The notes: a model not told the origin generated them from the letters alone. A stretch of DNA of 57,091 bases from Clostridiaceae bacterium UBA5444 (GCA_002426575.1 DIRE01000075.1:1-57091), one strand, 5' to 3'; counted from the stretch's first letter, positions 17,709-27,163 are shown. Numbers and translations: made by a program.

Positions 17709-17986
17709 ATATTCTTGTTTGCTGTGGAAGTGGTCTTGGAAGTTCATTTATGATCCAAATCAACATTGAAAAGATATTGAAGGAGCTTAATGTAGAGGGA
17801 AAGGTTGATCATGCAGACCTTTCATCAGCTAAGGGTGTAAAAGCAGACATCTATGTTGGTACAAGAGATATTGCAAGCCAATTATATGGATTAGGAGGTG
17901 AGGTTGTTTCTCTAAATAATATGATTGACAAAAATGAGCTAAAAGAAAAGCTCTCATCCACACTAAAAGAGATGGGAAAGATTTAA
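17705..17986 (+). CDS. PTS EIIB component (ascorbate/galactitol type)
   Basis: 93 residues. The N-terminal active-site loop CGSGLGSS carries the phosphorylatable cysteine, as in UlaB/SgcB. Overlaps the IIA gene by 4 bp and is followed 27 bp later by IIC. Together with IIA and IIC it forms a complete split ascorbate-family PTS. Confidence 0.9.
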   Translation: MNILVCCGSGLGSSFMIQINIEKILKELNVEGKVDHADLSSAKGVKADIYVGTRDIASQLYGLGGEVVSLNNMIDKNELKEKLSSTLKEMGKI

Positions 17987-18013
17987 TACCAAAATAGTAT
18001 AGGAGGGTATATT

Positions 18014-19288
18014 ATGTTAAAGGTTCTACTTGACATATTGAGCGTTCCTGCAATACTTGTTGGTGTCATCGCAATGATAGGTCTTATAGTTCAAAAGAAA
18101 TCATTTTCTGATACTTTAAAAGGTACAATAAAAACAATTCTCGGATTTTTAATACTTGGTGGAGGAGCAGGGATAGTTGTTGGATCCCTTGGTTACTTTG
18201 GAGCAATGTTCCAACAGGGGTTTGGAATCCAAGGAGTAGTCCCAAATAACGAGGCCATAGTTTCACTAGCACTTAAAGACTATGGTACACAAACATCTCT
18301 TATAATGGCATTTGGAATGTTGGTAAATATACTTATAGCAAGATTTACAAAACTAAAATATATATTTTTAACTGGGCATCATACATTATATATGGCATGC
18401 ATGATTGCTGCAATACTTGTAGCAGGCGGAATGGGTGGGGCACCACTTGTAATTTTAGGCTCGATTCTTCTTGGCTTTACAATGGCATTTTTCCCAGCCA
18501 TAGCACAACCTACAATGAGAAAAATAACTGGGACGGATGAGGTTGGCTTTGGCCATTTCGGAACAGTTGGATATGTGCTTTCAGCATGGGTTGGAAAGCT
18601 TGTTGGAAAGGGATCAAAATCAACTGAGGATATGGACTTTCCTAAGGGATTAGAGTTTTTAAGAGATACTTCAGTTGCAATATCTCTTACAATGGGGATT
18701 TTATTCATAATAGTTGCAATAGCATCAGGGAAGACCTTTGTTGAAGCAAATCTAAGCGGAGGGCAAAACTTCATTATATTTTCTATAATTCAGGCTATAA
18801 CATTTGCAGGCGGGATCTACATTATATTGGCAGGTGTTAGATTAATACTTGCAGAGATTGTCCCGGCATTTAAAGGTATCGCAGAAAAGATTGTACCAGA
18901 TGCAAAACCAGCTCTTGACTGTCCAGTAGTATTCCCTTATGCTCCAAATGCAGTATTGATTGGATTTTTATCAAGCTTCCTTGGTGGAATAGTCGGAATG
19001 ATTATATTAATACTAATTGGAAGATCGATTCCTGTAGCTATTATATTACCAGGAGTTGTTCCTCACTTCTTCTGCGGAGCAACTGCAGGTGTATTTGGTA
19101 ATGCAACAGGGGGAAGAAAGGGAGCGTTCTGGGGATCTTTTGCTCACGGACTTTTAATTACATTCCTTCCAGTGTTTTTAATGCCAGTACTTGGAGGGCT
19201 CGGGTATGCGAATACAACATTTAGCGATGCAGACTTTGGAGTTGTGGGTATAATACTTGGAAATATTTTAAGGCTATTTGTAAAGTAG
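18014..19288 (+). CDS. PTS EIIC permease, ascorbate (UlaA/SgcC) family
   Basis: 424-residue polytopic permease. Family landmarks include the GGGAGIVVGSLGYFG segment near residue 50, FLTGHHTLYMA near 120 and GVVPHFFCGATAGVFGNATGG near 350. AGGAGGG precedes ATG 18014. No ascorbate-6-phosphate lactonase (UlaG) or other ula catabolic gene is nearby, and the only linked enzyme is the HAD phosphatase, so ascorbate itself should not be assumed as substrate. Confidence 0.88.
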   Translation: MLKVLLDILSVPAILVGVIAMIGLIVQKKSFSDTLKGTIKTILGFLILGGGAGIVVGSLGYFGAMFQQGFGIQGVVPNNEAIVSLALKDYGTQTSLIMAFGMLVNILIARFTKLKYIFLTGHHTLYMACMIAAILVAGGMGGAPLVILGSILLGFTMAFFPAIAQPTMRKITGTDEVGFGHFGTVGYVLSAWVGKLVGKGSKSTEDMDFPKGLEFLRDTSVAISLTMGILFIIVAIASGKTFVEANLSGGQNFIIFSIIQAITFAGGIYIILAGVRLILAEIVPAFKGIAEKIVPDAKPALDCPVVFPYAPNAVLIGFLSSFLGGIVGMIILILIGRSIPVAIILPGVVPHFFCGATAGVFGNATGGRKGAFWGSFAHGLLITFLPVFLMPVLGGLGYANTTFSDADFGVVGIILGNILRLFVK

Positions 19289-19311
19289 TATTTTAAGTGT
19301 AAATAGTAAGC

Positions 19312-19335
19312 AGGGCAAGAGGAGACTCTTGCCCT
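19312..19335 (+). terminator. Hairpin downstream of the PTS operon
   Basis: AGGGCAAGAG pairs with CTCTTGCCCT around a GAGA loop. There is no clear T-run after it (TAAAT), so it may be a 3' stabilising hairpin or weak terminator. The gap 19336-19573 otherwise holds only a short AT hairpin at about 19430-19446 (ATAAGGT with ACCTTAT); I see no gene. Confidence 0.55.
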
Positions 19336-19573
19336 TAAATATGAGGAAGTACTGGAAAACTTAAAGAAATATTTAACTATTCTTACTATTTTACAAATAA
19401 TTCATTTAAATTCTTAAAGCAAAGATATAAGGTGTTAAAACCTTATAAAAAGAAAGGTAAGCTAACTGTAGCAAACCTGTGAAAACATTGAAAAGTTTAA
19501 GCAACAGCAGATAACCCTGACGATTCACTATTCTTTTTTAACAAACATATTAAATTTTGAAAGGAATAGAATA

Positions 19574-20080
19574 ATGAAGATTTTTGCTCGAATAATAATT
19601 GCAACTTTAGCCCTAGTATCATTAATATTCCTACTTGACAGATATTGTATTCGCTACCCCGAATATGTTTTACATAAAAAAGGTATTAGCAAATCTGATA
19701 TATTGTTAACAGAAAATAAAGATGATTTTAATATCTATTTATATAAAAAGGATAAAAATAAAATTGGATTAATAAATTTATTTAAACAAACCTCTCAATC
19801 TAAGGAATGGAAGGTTTATACTAATGAGATAGAAAAGATGGACAAATCTGTTATACTTACTACCCATTATGGATTTGTAGCTAACGGCAAGCCTGAAGTA
19901 GCATCTATTATAGCTGGCTCTGCTATAACAAAAAGTAGTAAAGATATTAAATTAAGAATAGATGACAAGTTAGTAATACCCGCCATTACGAAAAACGAAG
20001 ATAATGGAACTGTATATTTTTTGACTGATTTAGGGTACTTTCAAGGCAGTAAAAATATAGAAATAGTTGAATCCCCCTAG
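19574..20080 (+). CDS. Hypothetical membrane-anchored protein
   Basis: 168 residues. One N-terminal hydrophobic segment (about 5-22, IIIATLALVSLIFLL) is followed by a polar, probably extracytoplasmic domain rich in Lys and Asp with no motif I recognise. GAAAGGAA precedes ATG 19574. It is followed by another small membrane ORF 63 bp later. The sequence is more AT-rich than the flanking PTS and aromatic genes, so recent acquisition is possible but unproven. Confidence 0.55.
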   Translation: MKIFARIIIATLALVSLIFLLDRYCIRYPEYVLHKKGISKSDILLTENKDDFNIYLYKKDKNKIGLINLFKQTSQSKEWKVYTNEIEKMDKSVILTTHYGFVANGKPEVASIIAGSAITKSSKDIKLRIDDKLVIPAITKNEDNGTVYFLTDLGYFQGSKNIEIVESP

Positions 20081-20143
20081 GTAAGGAGTATTTATTATAA
20101 CAGACTAATTTTACAAAATAGTCTTCGAAAAGAGGCGTGTAGC

Positions 20144-20443
20144 TTGGGCCTATTTGGTAACATTATTAATACTATTATGTTATGTATAGGTATTATTGTT
20201 ATAATAATGAGTTTTACCAATAATAAACTTTTAATATTAGGGAAGCGATATAAAGACTTACTATATGAACCAAAATACTTAAAATATAATAAAATGCAAA
20301 ATATGATAATAGGAATTGCTATTTCATCATCAGCAGTATATTCATTTATAGTACAAAATAATTCTATCTACGATATATTATTCTATCTATTCCCTTTGAG
20401 CATTTTGTTTAATGAAATAAAACTAAATAATAGTTTAAAATAG
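20144..20443 (+). CDS. Hypothetical small membrane protein
   Basis: 99 residues starting with TTG at 20144 behind AGAGGCG. Hydrophobic segments at about 5-25, 55-70 and 72-90 suggest two or three membrane spans with a basic loop between (KRYKDLLYEPKYLKYNK). No family recognised. It may be co-transcribed with the preceding hypothetical gene. Confidence 0.45.
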   Translation: MGLFGNIINTIMLCIGIIVIIMSFTNNKLLILGKRYKDLLYEPKYLKYNKMQNMIIGIAISSSAVYSFIVQNNSIYDILFYLFPLSILFNEIKLNNSLK

Positions 20444-20523
20444 TTGTACATATAAAATCATAGGGAATTCTATTCATATTTCAATTTCAGGTCATACACT
20501 ACACATTATATTTTGCAAATGTA

Positions 20524-20551
20524 TTGACTTTAAGCTTCAACTTGGTATAAT
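20524..20551 (+). promoter_or_regulatory. Near-consensus promoter upstream of a short ORF
   Basis: TTGACT at 20524-20529 and TATAAT at 20546-20551 with 16 nt between. Together with the terminator at 20811-20848 it delimits a short transcription unit of about 290 nt. Confidence 0.6.
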
Positions 20552-20592
20552 TATAACAATACTTTTAACTGAAAAAAGAAGAGGTAAACAAA

Positions 20593-20739
20593 ATGGAGAA
20601 TATTATTGGAAAGGGAATTGTAGAACAGTTTTATTTTAGCTACTACTGGGGCTTTTATTTTAGCGCTGGTTATTTGTTCTACAAAAAATTAAATAAATTC
20701 CTTTCCCTAATGAGTTTTCCAAAATTATGTATACAGTAA
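20593..20739 (+). CDS. Candidate 48-residue aromatic-rich small protein
   Basis: ATG 20593 lies 8 nt after GAGG and the frame runs to TAA 20737-20739. About a quarter of the residues are Phe, Tyr or Trp, clustered in residues 12-30 as a possible membrane segment. It has its own near-consensus promoter and downstream terminator. It could be a small membrane peptide or type I toxin-like gene, or the remnant of a larger gene; no homologue is recognised. Confidence 0.35.
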   Translation: MENIIGKGIVEQFYFSYYWGFYFSAGYLFYKKLNKFLSLMSFPKLCIQ

Positions 20740-20810
20740 TATAAGTAGTATAAATATACTTATAAATTAAAAATTATTTATATTAGCTGCAACGCTAAAG
20801 CGTTAAATTA

Positions 20811-20848
20811 AAGAGACCTTATTAGGATATAGGGTCTCTTTTTATTTT
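20811..20848 (+). terminator. Intrinsic terminator before the aromatic operon
   Basis: AAGAGACC at 20811-20818 pairs with GGTCTCTT at 20833-20840, followed by a T-rich run to 20848. A second small palindrome (AACGCTAAAGCGTT, 20791-20804) lies just upstream. The remaining gap to 20943 is AT-rich with repeated CTAGTA/TTAGTA triplets (20896-20915) and no leader RNA that I recognise. Confidence 0.75.
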
Positions 20849-20943
20849 ACATAATTTATAAAGCGTTTTGGAATAAGTATATTAAAAAGTAAAAGACTAG
20901 TACTAGTATTAGTATTGGTATATAAAAAAAGAGGAGGGGTTGT

Positions 20944-21957
20944 ATGATAATAATTATGAAGCCAGGTGCACCTGCATCTGAGATTGAAAAGTTAATAAAC
21001 AAGGTGGAAAAGCTTGGACTAACTGTTCATGAGTCTCAAGGGGCTAATTACTGTGTATTAGGATTAGTGGGAGATACGAGTCAAATTGAGCCAAGTCAGC
21101 TTTATGCTAATGAAAATGTTGAAAAGGTACTTAGGGTACAGGAACCTTATAAACTTGCTAATAGGCTATTTCACCCAGAGGATACTCATATAGAGGTTGA
21201 GGGAAGAGTAATAGGAGGAAAGGCTATAACGATAATTGCAGGGCCATGCTCAGTAGAAAGTGAGGAGCAGGTTACAGGTATTGCAGAAGAGGTAAAAAAA
21301 TCTGGCGCTTCTTTTTTAAGAGGAGGAGCTTTTAAGCCGAGATCTTCACCATACAGCTTTCAGGGTTTAAGAAGCAAGGGGCTTGAGCTTTTAAAAATTG
21401 CAAAAGAAAAAACAGGACTTCCTATAGTGACTGAGGTTATGACTCCAGCTCTTGTTGAAGAGGCTGTAGAATATGCAGATATAATTCAGATAGGTGCAAG
21501 GAATATGCAAAACTATGATTTACTAAAAGAGGTTGGAAGGACAGATAGACCAATACTTTTAAAAAGGGGACTAGCTGCAACTATAGAGGAATTTTTAATG
21601 TCTGCTGAATATATAATGGCTGAGGGAAATGAAAATGTAATTTTATGCGAAAGAGGAATTAGAACCTTTGAGACTTACACAAGAAATACTCTTGACATAA
21701 GTGCAGTGCCCATATTAAAAAAGCTAAGCCATCTCCCTGTTATAGTTGATCCAAGCCATGCGTCAGGAATGTGGTGGCTAGTTGAACCTCTATCCATGGC
21801 CGCCATAGCAGCAGGAGCTGATGGGCTTATTATTGAAGTTCATAATGATCCTGCAAATGCAATGTGTGATGGGGAGCAGTCTATAAAACCTGAAAGATTT
21901 GACTCATTAGTTAAATCTCTTGGCAAGGTCGCTGAAGCAGTAGGAAGAAGTATATAG
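20944..21957 (+). CDS. aroF: 3-deoxy-7-phosphoheptulonate synthase (DAHP synthase, type I beta)
   Basis: First committed step of the shikimate pathway: PEP plus erythrose-4-phosphate. 337 residues. The N-terminal ferredoxin-like regulatory domain (about 1-68) is typical of the AroA-beta/KDO8PS-like branch and is the usual site of feedback control. The barrel carries GPCSVES, FKPRSSPYSFQGL, KRG and VDPSHASG metal/substrate motifs. GAGGAGGGG precedes ATG 20944. It opens an eight-gene operon; tyrA follows within 11 bp. Confidence 0.95.
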   Translation: MIIIMKPGAPASEIEKLINKVEKLGLTVHESQGANYCVLGLVGDTSQIEPSQLYANENVEKVLRVQEPYKLANRLFHPEDTHIEVEGRVIGGKAITIIAGPCSVESEEQVTGIAEEVKKSGASFLRGGAFKPRSSPYSFQGLRSKGLELLKIAKEKTGLPIVTEVMTPALVEEAVEYADIIQIGARNMQNYDLLKEVGRTDRPILLKRGLAATIEEFLMSAEYIMAEGNENVILCERGIRTFETYTRNTLDISAVPILKKLSHLPVIVDPSHASGMWWLVEPLSMAAIAAGADGLIIEVHNDPANAMCDGEQSIKPERFDSLVKSLGKVAEAVGRSI

Positions 21958-21968
21958 GGGTGGTATCT

Positions 21969-22841
21969 ATGGAATCAGACTTTAGTATAAATGCTTATGC
22001 AAATCTTAGTGTTACAGTGGTTGGGCTAGGGCTTATTGGAGGCTCCTTTGCAATGGCACTGAGGGATTTAGGGTTTAAAAATTTGTGGGGAATTGATATA
22101 AATGAGGCTACAGTATTGGAAGCTGAGAATATGGGCATTATTGACAAAGGTTATACGGAGGCTAAATACCCATTAGAAAAATCAGATATTGTGATAATTA
22201 GCCTATATCCTGAGCAAACTGTAGAGTTTGTAAAAGAAAATATAGATAATTTTAAGCCTGGGGCAATAATTACAGATACTGCAGGAATAAAGGAAGACAT
22301 AGTAAAAAAGCTAAGCTCATTTTTACCTAATAATGTAGACTTTATTGGTGGACATCCCATGGCAGGAAGAGAGGGAAGCGGACTAGGACAGGCATCTAAG
22401 GATATATTCTATGGGGCAAGCTATATTTTTACACCTACAGAGAATAATAAAGATATAAATATCAAGGTATTAGAGTGTATTGCCTACCTTTTAGGATGCA
22501 AAAATGTAGTAAAAATGGATCCTAAAGACCATGATGAAGTAATTGCTTATACAAGCCACCTTCCACACATACTTGCAGTGTCTTTGATAAATAGTGATAT
22601 CTTCAATGAGGATACATCCCTATTTGCAGCAGGCGCATTTAAAGATGCAACAAGGGTTGCAGATATTAATGAATCCCTATGGGTTGAACTTATAAATTCC
22701 AATAGAGAAAACGTAATTAAAAATATAGAAATATTTGAAAGCAAAATACAAGAGATAAAGCATGCAATAGCTAAAAATGATACGGATTTATTGAAACATG
22801 AATTTAAAAAGGCGAGTTTAAGGAGAAGGGAGATAGTCTGA
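21969..22841 (+). CDS. tyrA: Prephenate dehydrogenase
   Basis: NAD-dependent oxidative decarboxylation of prephenate to 4-hydroxyphenylpyruvate. The N-terminal Rossmann motif is GLGLIGGS, and the prephenate-binding GGHPMAGREGSG and SHLPH motifs are present. ATG 21969 is chosen over GTG 21960 because AGGGGTGG lies 5 nt before it. 290 residues, with no fused chorismate mutase and no obvious ACT domain. The stop TGA overlaps the aroB ATG. Confidence 0.94.
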   Translation: MESDFSINAYANLSVTVVGLGLIGGSFAMALRDLGFKNLWGIDINEATVLEAENMGIIDKGYTEAKYPLEKSDIVIISLYPEQTVEFVKENIDNFKPGAIITDTAGIKEDIVKKLSSFLPNNVDFIGGHPMAGREGSGLGQASKDIFYGASYIFTPTENNKDINIKVLECIAYLLGCKNVVKMDPKDHDEVIAYTSHLPHILAVSLINSDIFNEDTSLFAAGAFKDATRVADINESLWVELINSNRENVIKNIEIFESKIQEIKHAIAKNDTDLLKHEFKKASLRRREIV

Positions 22842-23914
22842 TGCATGAGCTTTTGGTAGATATCCCTAGCAGGGAATATACTATATATATAAAACCAGGA
22901 TTAATAGATGGTATAGGAGAAGAAATACAAAAGATTTATAATAATAAAAAAGTAGTAGTAATTACTGATAGAAATGTTGATAGACTTTATGGCAAAAAAA
23001 TAGAAGAGGAATTAAAAAAGTGTGGCTACATATTAAAAAAAGTTGTTGTAGAGCCTGGAGAGGAAAGCAAATCCTTTAAAACACTTGAGATGGTTTGTGA
23101 TGAGATTTTAGGCTTTGGCATAAATAGGGAGGATCTTATTATAACCTTTGGGGGGGGAGTTGTTGGTGATTTAGGCGGGTTTGCAGCATCAATACTTCTA
23201 AGAGGGGTTCCATTTATACAGATTCCAACCACGCTGCTTGCTCAGATAGACAGCAGCATTGGCGGGAAGGTTGCCATAGATACTAGTAGAGGAAAAAACC
23301 TTATAGGAAGTTTTAATCAGCCTGAAGCAGTTTTTATAGATCCTGAGCTTTTAAAAACCCTAGATAAAAGATTTTTATATGATGGCTGTGCAGAGGTTAT
23401 AAAATACGGTGCCATAAAAGATAAAGAGTTTTTCTATAATCTTTTAGGATATGATAGGGAAGAGTTTCTTTATAATATAGAGAAAACAATCTATACATGC
23501 TGCAGCATAAAAAAGGATATAGTTGAAAAAGATGAAAAAGATTTAGGGGAGAGGATGCTTTTAAACTTTGGACATACAATAGGCCATGGAATTGAGAGGT
23601 ATTTTGATTATAAAAAGTATACCCATGGTGAGGCAGTAGCAATTGGAATGTATACAATAACTAAAAATAGTGAGGCTTTAGGTATAACCCAAAGGGGTAC
23701 CTCTGATATTATTAAGGATATACTAAATGAATACCATCTCCAGTATAACTTCCCCCCAATAGATGATAATGGCATGGACAAAATAATGGAGGCAGTGCTT
23801 CTTGATAAGAAAAATTTAGGCAAGTCTATGAATATTGTACTTTTAAATAGCATAGGGGATGGCTTTATAAAAAATATTGACATATCTGAAATAATGCCCT
23901 ATATAAAACCATAA
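22841..23914 (+). CDS. aroB: 3-dehydroquinate synthase
   Basis: NAD- and metal-dependent cyclisation of DAHP to 3-dehydroquinate. 357 residues. GGGVVGDLGGF with the dinucleotide-binding glycines, the DSSIGGK lysine motif, and metal ligands in CAEVIK, NFGHTIGH and HGEAVAIG are all visible. The start overlaps the tyrA stop (TGATG), so it is translationally coupled. Confidence 0.96.
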   Translation: MHELLVDIPSREYTIYIKPGLIDGIGEEIQKIYNNKKVVVITDRNVDRLYGKKIEEELKKCGYILKKVVVEPGEESKSFKTLEMVCDEILGFGINREDLIITFGGGVVGDLGGFAASILLRGVPFIQIPTTLLAQIDSSIGGKVAIDTSRGKNLIGSFNQPEAVFIDPELLKTLDKRFLYDGCAEVIKYGAIKDKEFFYNLLGYDREEFLYNIEKTIYTCCSIKKDIVEKDEKDLGERMLLNFGHTIGHGIERYFDYKKYTHGEAVAIGMYTITKNSEALGITQRGTSDIIKDILNEYHLQYNFPPIDDNGMDKIMEAVLLDKKNLGKSMNIVLLNSIGDGFIKNIDISEIMPYIKP

Positions 23915-23933
23915 TAAAAAAGGAGGAATAGGT

Positions 23934-25217
23934 TTGAAGTGTGTAAAAATAACACCTAAGGCCTTAAATGGTAATATAAATATACCTCCATCTAAAAGTA
24001 TATGCCATAGAGCAATAATTGCGGCAGGACTTTCTGATGGTACATCTTGTATAGAAAATGTTGCTCTATCTAAAGATATTATTGCCACAATAGATGCTAT
24101 GAAATGTCTTGGGGCTGATATTAAAGTAAATAGTAATTCACTTTTTATTAAAGGGTGCAGCAGATTAAACCCTAACCCTAATGCAGATAGCATCCACTGT
24201 TTTGAATCTGGATCTACATTAAGGTTTATAATTCCAATTGCAATTTTAACAGGTAAAAAAATCACATTTACAGGTGAGGGAAGACTAAATGAAAGACCAC
24301 TTAATCCCTACATAGAAATATTTAATGATAAAAATATATATTATAGTAAAAAAGATGGCCTGCCACTTACGGTACAAGGAAGATTGCCCTCTGGGGAATA
24401 TAGGCTAAAAGGGGATGTAAGCTCTCAGTTTATTACAGGACTTACATTTGCTCTTCCTTTGTTAGATGGGGACTCAAGTATAATTTTAACCTCTAAACTT
24501 GAATCTAGGGGGTATATAGATTTAAGTTTAGAGGTTTTAGAGAGATTCAATATTCATATTTTAAACAATGGGTACAATGAATTTTTTATAAAGGGTAATC
24601 AAAAATATATGGAAACTGATTTTAAAGTAGAAGGGGATTATTCTCAAGCAGCATTTTTTATTGCAGCTGGTATACTAGGGGGAGATGTTAGGTGCTTTGG
24701 ATTAAATGAGTATTCATCCCAGGGAGATAAAAAAATAATAGATATAGTAAAGGAAATGGGAGGGGACATATACTTTAATGATGGAGTACTTTCAGCTAGA
24801 GAATCCATAACCCATGGGGCAGTAATTGATGCTTCAGAATGTCCAGACTTGGTTCCTATATTAGCTGTTTTAGCATCTTTAAGTAATGGAGAGACAAAAA
24901 TAATAAATGCTAAAAGGCTTAGATTAAAAGAGTCAGACAGGCTAAAGGCAATGGCAACAGAGCTAACAAAGCTTGGCGCAGACATAGAAGAGATGGATGA
25001 TGGACTTGTAATAAATGGGAAGAGTTATCTAAATGGGGGATGTGTAGATAGTTGGGGGGATCACAGGATTGCCATGGCACTTTCTATTGCATCAATAAGG
25101 TGCAAAAACCCTGTTACAATAAACGGTAGTGATTCTGTAGAAAAGTCCTATCCTGATTTTTTTAAAGATTTTTTGAGATTAGGAGGAGTTTTAGATGAGC
25201 AGTGTATGGGGGAGTAA
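23934..25217 (+). CDS. aroA: 3-phosphoshikimate 1-carboxyvinyltransferase (EPSP synthase)
   Basis: Transfers enolpyruvate from PEP to shikimate-3-phosphate. 427 residues. The substrate loop PPSKSICHRAI is near residue 18, SGSTLRF near 87, and RLKESDRL plus DHRIAMA are in the C-terminal half. The start is TTG 23934, 5 nt after AAAGGAGGAA. The 3' end overlaps aroC by 23 bp. Confidence 0.96.
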   Translation: MKCVKITPKALNGNINIPPSKSICHRAIIAAGLSDGTSCIENVALSKDIIATIDAMKCLGADIKVNSNSLFIKGCSRLNPNPNADSIHCFESGSTLRFIIPIAILTGKKITFTGEGRLNERPLNPYIEIFNDKNIYYSKKDGLPLTVQGRLPSGEYRLKGDVSSQFITGLTFALPLLDGDSSIILTSKLESRGYIDLSLEVLERFNIHILNNGYNEFFIKGNQKYMETDFKVEGDYSQAAFFIAAGILGGDVRCFGLNEYSSQGDKKIIDIVKEMGGDIYFNDGVLSARESITHGAVIDASECPDLVPILAVLASLSNGETKIINAKRLRLKESDRLKAMATELTKLGADIEEMDDGLVINGKSYLNGGCVDSWGDHRIAMALSIASIRCKNPVTINGSDSVEKSYPDFFKDFLRLGGVLDEQCMGE

Positions 25218-26268
25218 AGTTAAATATTCAATTTTTGGAGAGTCCCATGGAAAAGCAATAGGTGTAAATATTGATGGACTTCCTGCAGGATGCAAACTGG
25301 ATATGGACTATATACGGTCAGAGATGGATAGAAGGATGCCTGGTTTAAATAAGCTTTCCACTCCAAGGCAGGAAAAGGATGAATTTGAGATATTAAGCGG
25401 ATACTTTAATGGATATACAACAGGCTCTCCTATTTGTGCTGTTATATATAACAGTGATCAAAGATCTAAAGATTATGAAAAGACAAAGTATATAATGCGC
25501 CCGAGCCATGCTGATTACACGGGATACATAAAATATTCAGGATACAATGACTACAGAGGAGGGGGACATTTCTCTGGCAGATTGACTGCACCTTTAGTAT
25601 TTGCAGGGGCTATTGCAAAGAAGATATTACTTGAAAAGGATATAATAATAGGAAGCCATATATATTCTATAGGCGATATATCAGATTCTGCTTTTGATAT
25701 GGCAGATTTAAATAATGAGACTTTAGCAAAGCTTAAGGAGGCTTCTTTCCCTGTTTTAGATAAAGATAAGGGTGAGTTGATGAAAAAAGCTATACTTGAT
25801 GCTAAATCAGATTTAGATTCTGTAGGAGGGGTTATAGAAATAGGTATAATCAATCTTCCTGCAGGGCTTGGTGATCCATTCTTTGATTCTGCAGAAAGCA
25901 TATTATCTCATATTTTATTTTCTATTCCAGCTGTTAAGGGGGTTGAGTTTGGGGCAGGCTTTGACATAGCCAAAATGAGGGGCTCTGCATCTAATGATGA
26001 GCTTTATATAAAGGATGGCAAGGTAAAAAGTAAAACCAACAATAATGGTGGAATACTTGGGGGAATAACAAATGGAATGCCTTTAATAGTTAGGGCTGCA
26101 TTTAAACCAACTCCTTCAATTAGTAAGGTTCAAAATACTGTTGATATGGAAAGACATGAAAATACAAAGATTAAGATAGAAGGCCGCCATGACCCTTGTA
26201 TAGTCCCTCGGGCATGCCCAGTGGTTGAGGCCGCAGCTGCAATGGCAATTTTAGAGCTTATTTTATAA
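25195..26268 (+). CDS. aroC: Chorismate synthase
   Basis: FMNH2-dependent conversion of EPSP to chorismate. 357 residues. Family signatures GESHGKAIG near the N terminus, YRGGGHFSGR in the middle and GRHDPCIVPRA near the C terminus are present. ATG 25195 lies inside aroA behind AGGAGG, so the two genes are translationally linked. Confidence 0.97.
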   Translation: MSSVWGSKVKYSIFGESHGKAIGVNIDGLPAGCKLDMDYIRSEMDRRMPGLNKLSTPRQEKDEFEILSGYFNGYTTGSPICAVIYNSDQRSKDYEKTKYIMRPSHADYTGYIKYSGYNDYRGGGHFSGRLTAPLVFAGAIAKKILLEKDIIIGSHIYSIGDISDSAFDMADLNNETLAKLKEASFPVLDKDKGELMKKAILDAKSDLDSVGGVIEIGIINLPAGLGDPFFDSAESILSHILFSIPAVKGVEFGAGFDIAKMRGSASNDELYIKDGKVKSKTNNNGGILGGITNGMPLIVRAAFKPTPSISKVQNTVDMERHENTKIKIEGRHDPCIVPRACPVVEAAAAMAILELIL

Positions 26269-26290
26269 AATAATGAAGGGGATGGGAAAA

Positions 26291-27163
26291 GTGGACTCGG
26301 TAGGCTTAATAGATCAAGATAAAGATTATAGTTTAACTGTAGGATTTCAGGGGGTTAAAGGCTCTTTTAGCGAGGAAGCATTGATTCAACATTTTGGATA
26401 CGGCGTAGATATGGTAAATGTAGAGGAATTTGAGGATATATTTATAGAGCTTAAAAATAACAATATAGATTATGGAGTACTTCCCATTGAAAACTCTTCG
26501 ACAGGCGGGATATCTGAAGTATATGATCTTTTAAATAAATATGAGTTTTATATTGTTGGAGAAGAATATGTAAAGGTGAACCATCATCTTATGGCTATAG
26601 ATGGATCAAGCATTGAAGATATAAAAGAGGTATATTCACATTCCCAGGCATTTAGCCAATGCAGCGAGTTTTTAAATGGCCATACTAACTGGAAGCTAAT
26701 ACCATACCACAACACAGCCAAAAGTGCAGAGCATGTTAAAAAAAGCAATAAAAAGTATATGGCCGCCATAGGAAGTATTAGAGCATCAAAACTATATGGA
26801 CTTAAAATATTAAAGTACAATATAAATACTAATAATTATAATTCTACAAGGTTTGTTATTATTTCAAAGCATATGAGACAAGATAAAGACTGCAATAAAA
26901 TAAGTGCAGTATTATCTCTTGAACACAGGGCAGGCTCACTATATAATGCTCTTAGAGCCTTCGCAAAAAATGATATAAATCTACTTAAAATAGAGTCAAG
27001 ACCAATTAAAGATAGACCTTGGCAATATATATTTTATATAGATTTTGAAGGCAATTTAAGTAATGAAAATGCACATACTGCAGTTGAATTAGTTAAGGAA
27101 AGCTGCCTAAATTTTAGGCTAATTGGGAGCTATACAAAAAGCGAGGTTGAGAAAATTGAGTGA
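26291..27163 (+). CDS. pheA: Prephenate dehydratase
   Basis: Converts prephenate to phenylpyruvate. 290 residues from GTG 26291. The catalytic domain opens VGFQGVKGSFSEEA and contains LPIENSSTGG and the TRF motif; a C-terminal ACT domain (SLEHRAGSLYNAL, ESRP) implies phenylalanine feedback. I prefer GTG 26291, which has GAAGGGG 9 nt upstream, but ATG 26273 is also in frame (296 residues) and lacks a ribosome-binding site. No chorismate mutase domain is fused. Confidence 0.92.
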   Translation: MDSVGLIDQDKDYSLTVGFQGVKGSFSEEALIQHFGYGVDMVNVEEFEDIFIELKNNNIDYGVLPIENSSTGGISEVYDLLNKYEFYIVGEEYVKVNHHLMAIDGSSIEDIKEVYSHSQAFSQCSEFLNGHTNWKLIPYHNTAKSAEHVKKSNKKYMAAIGSIRASKLYGLKILKYNINTNNYNSTRFVIISKHMRQDKDCNKISAVLSLEHRAGSLYNALRAFAKNDINLLKIESRPIKDRPWQYIFYIDFEGNLSNENAHTAVELVKESCLNFRLIGSYTKSEVEKIE

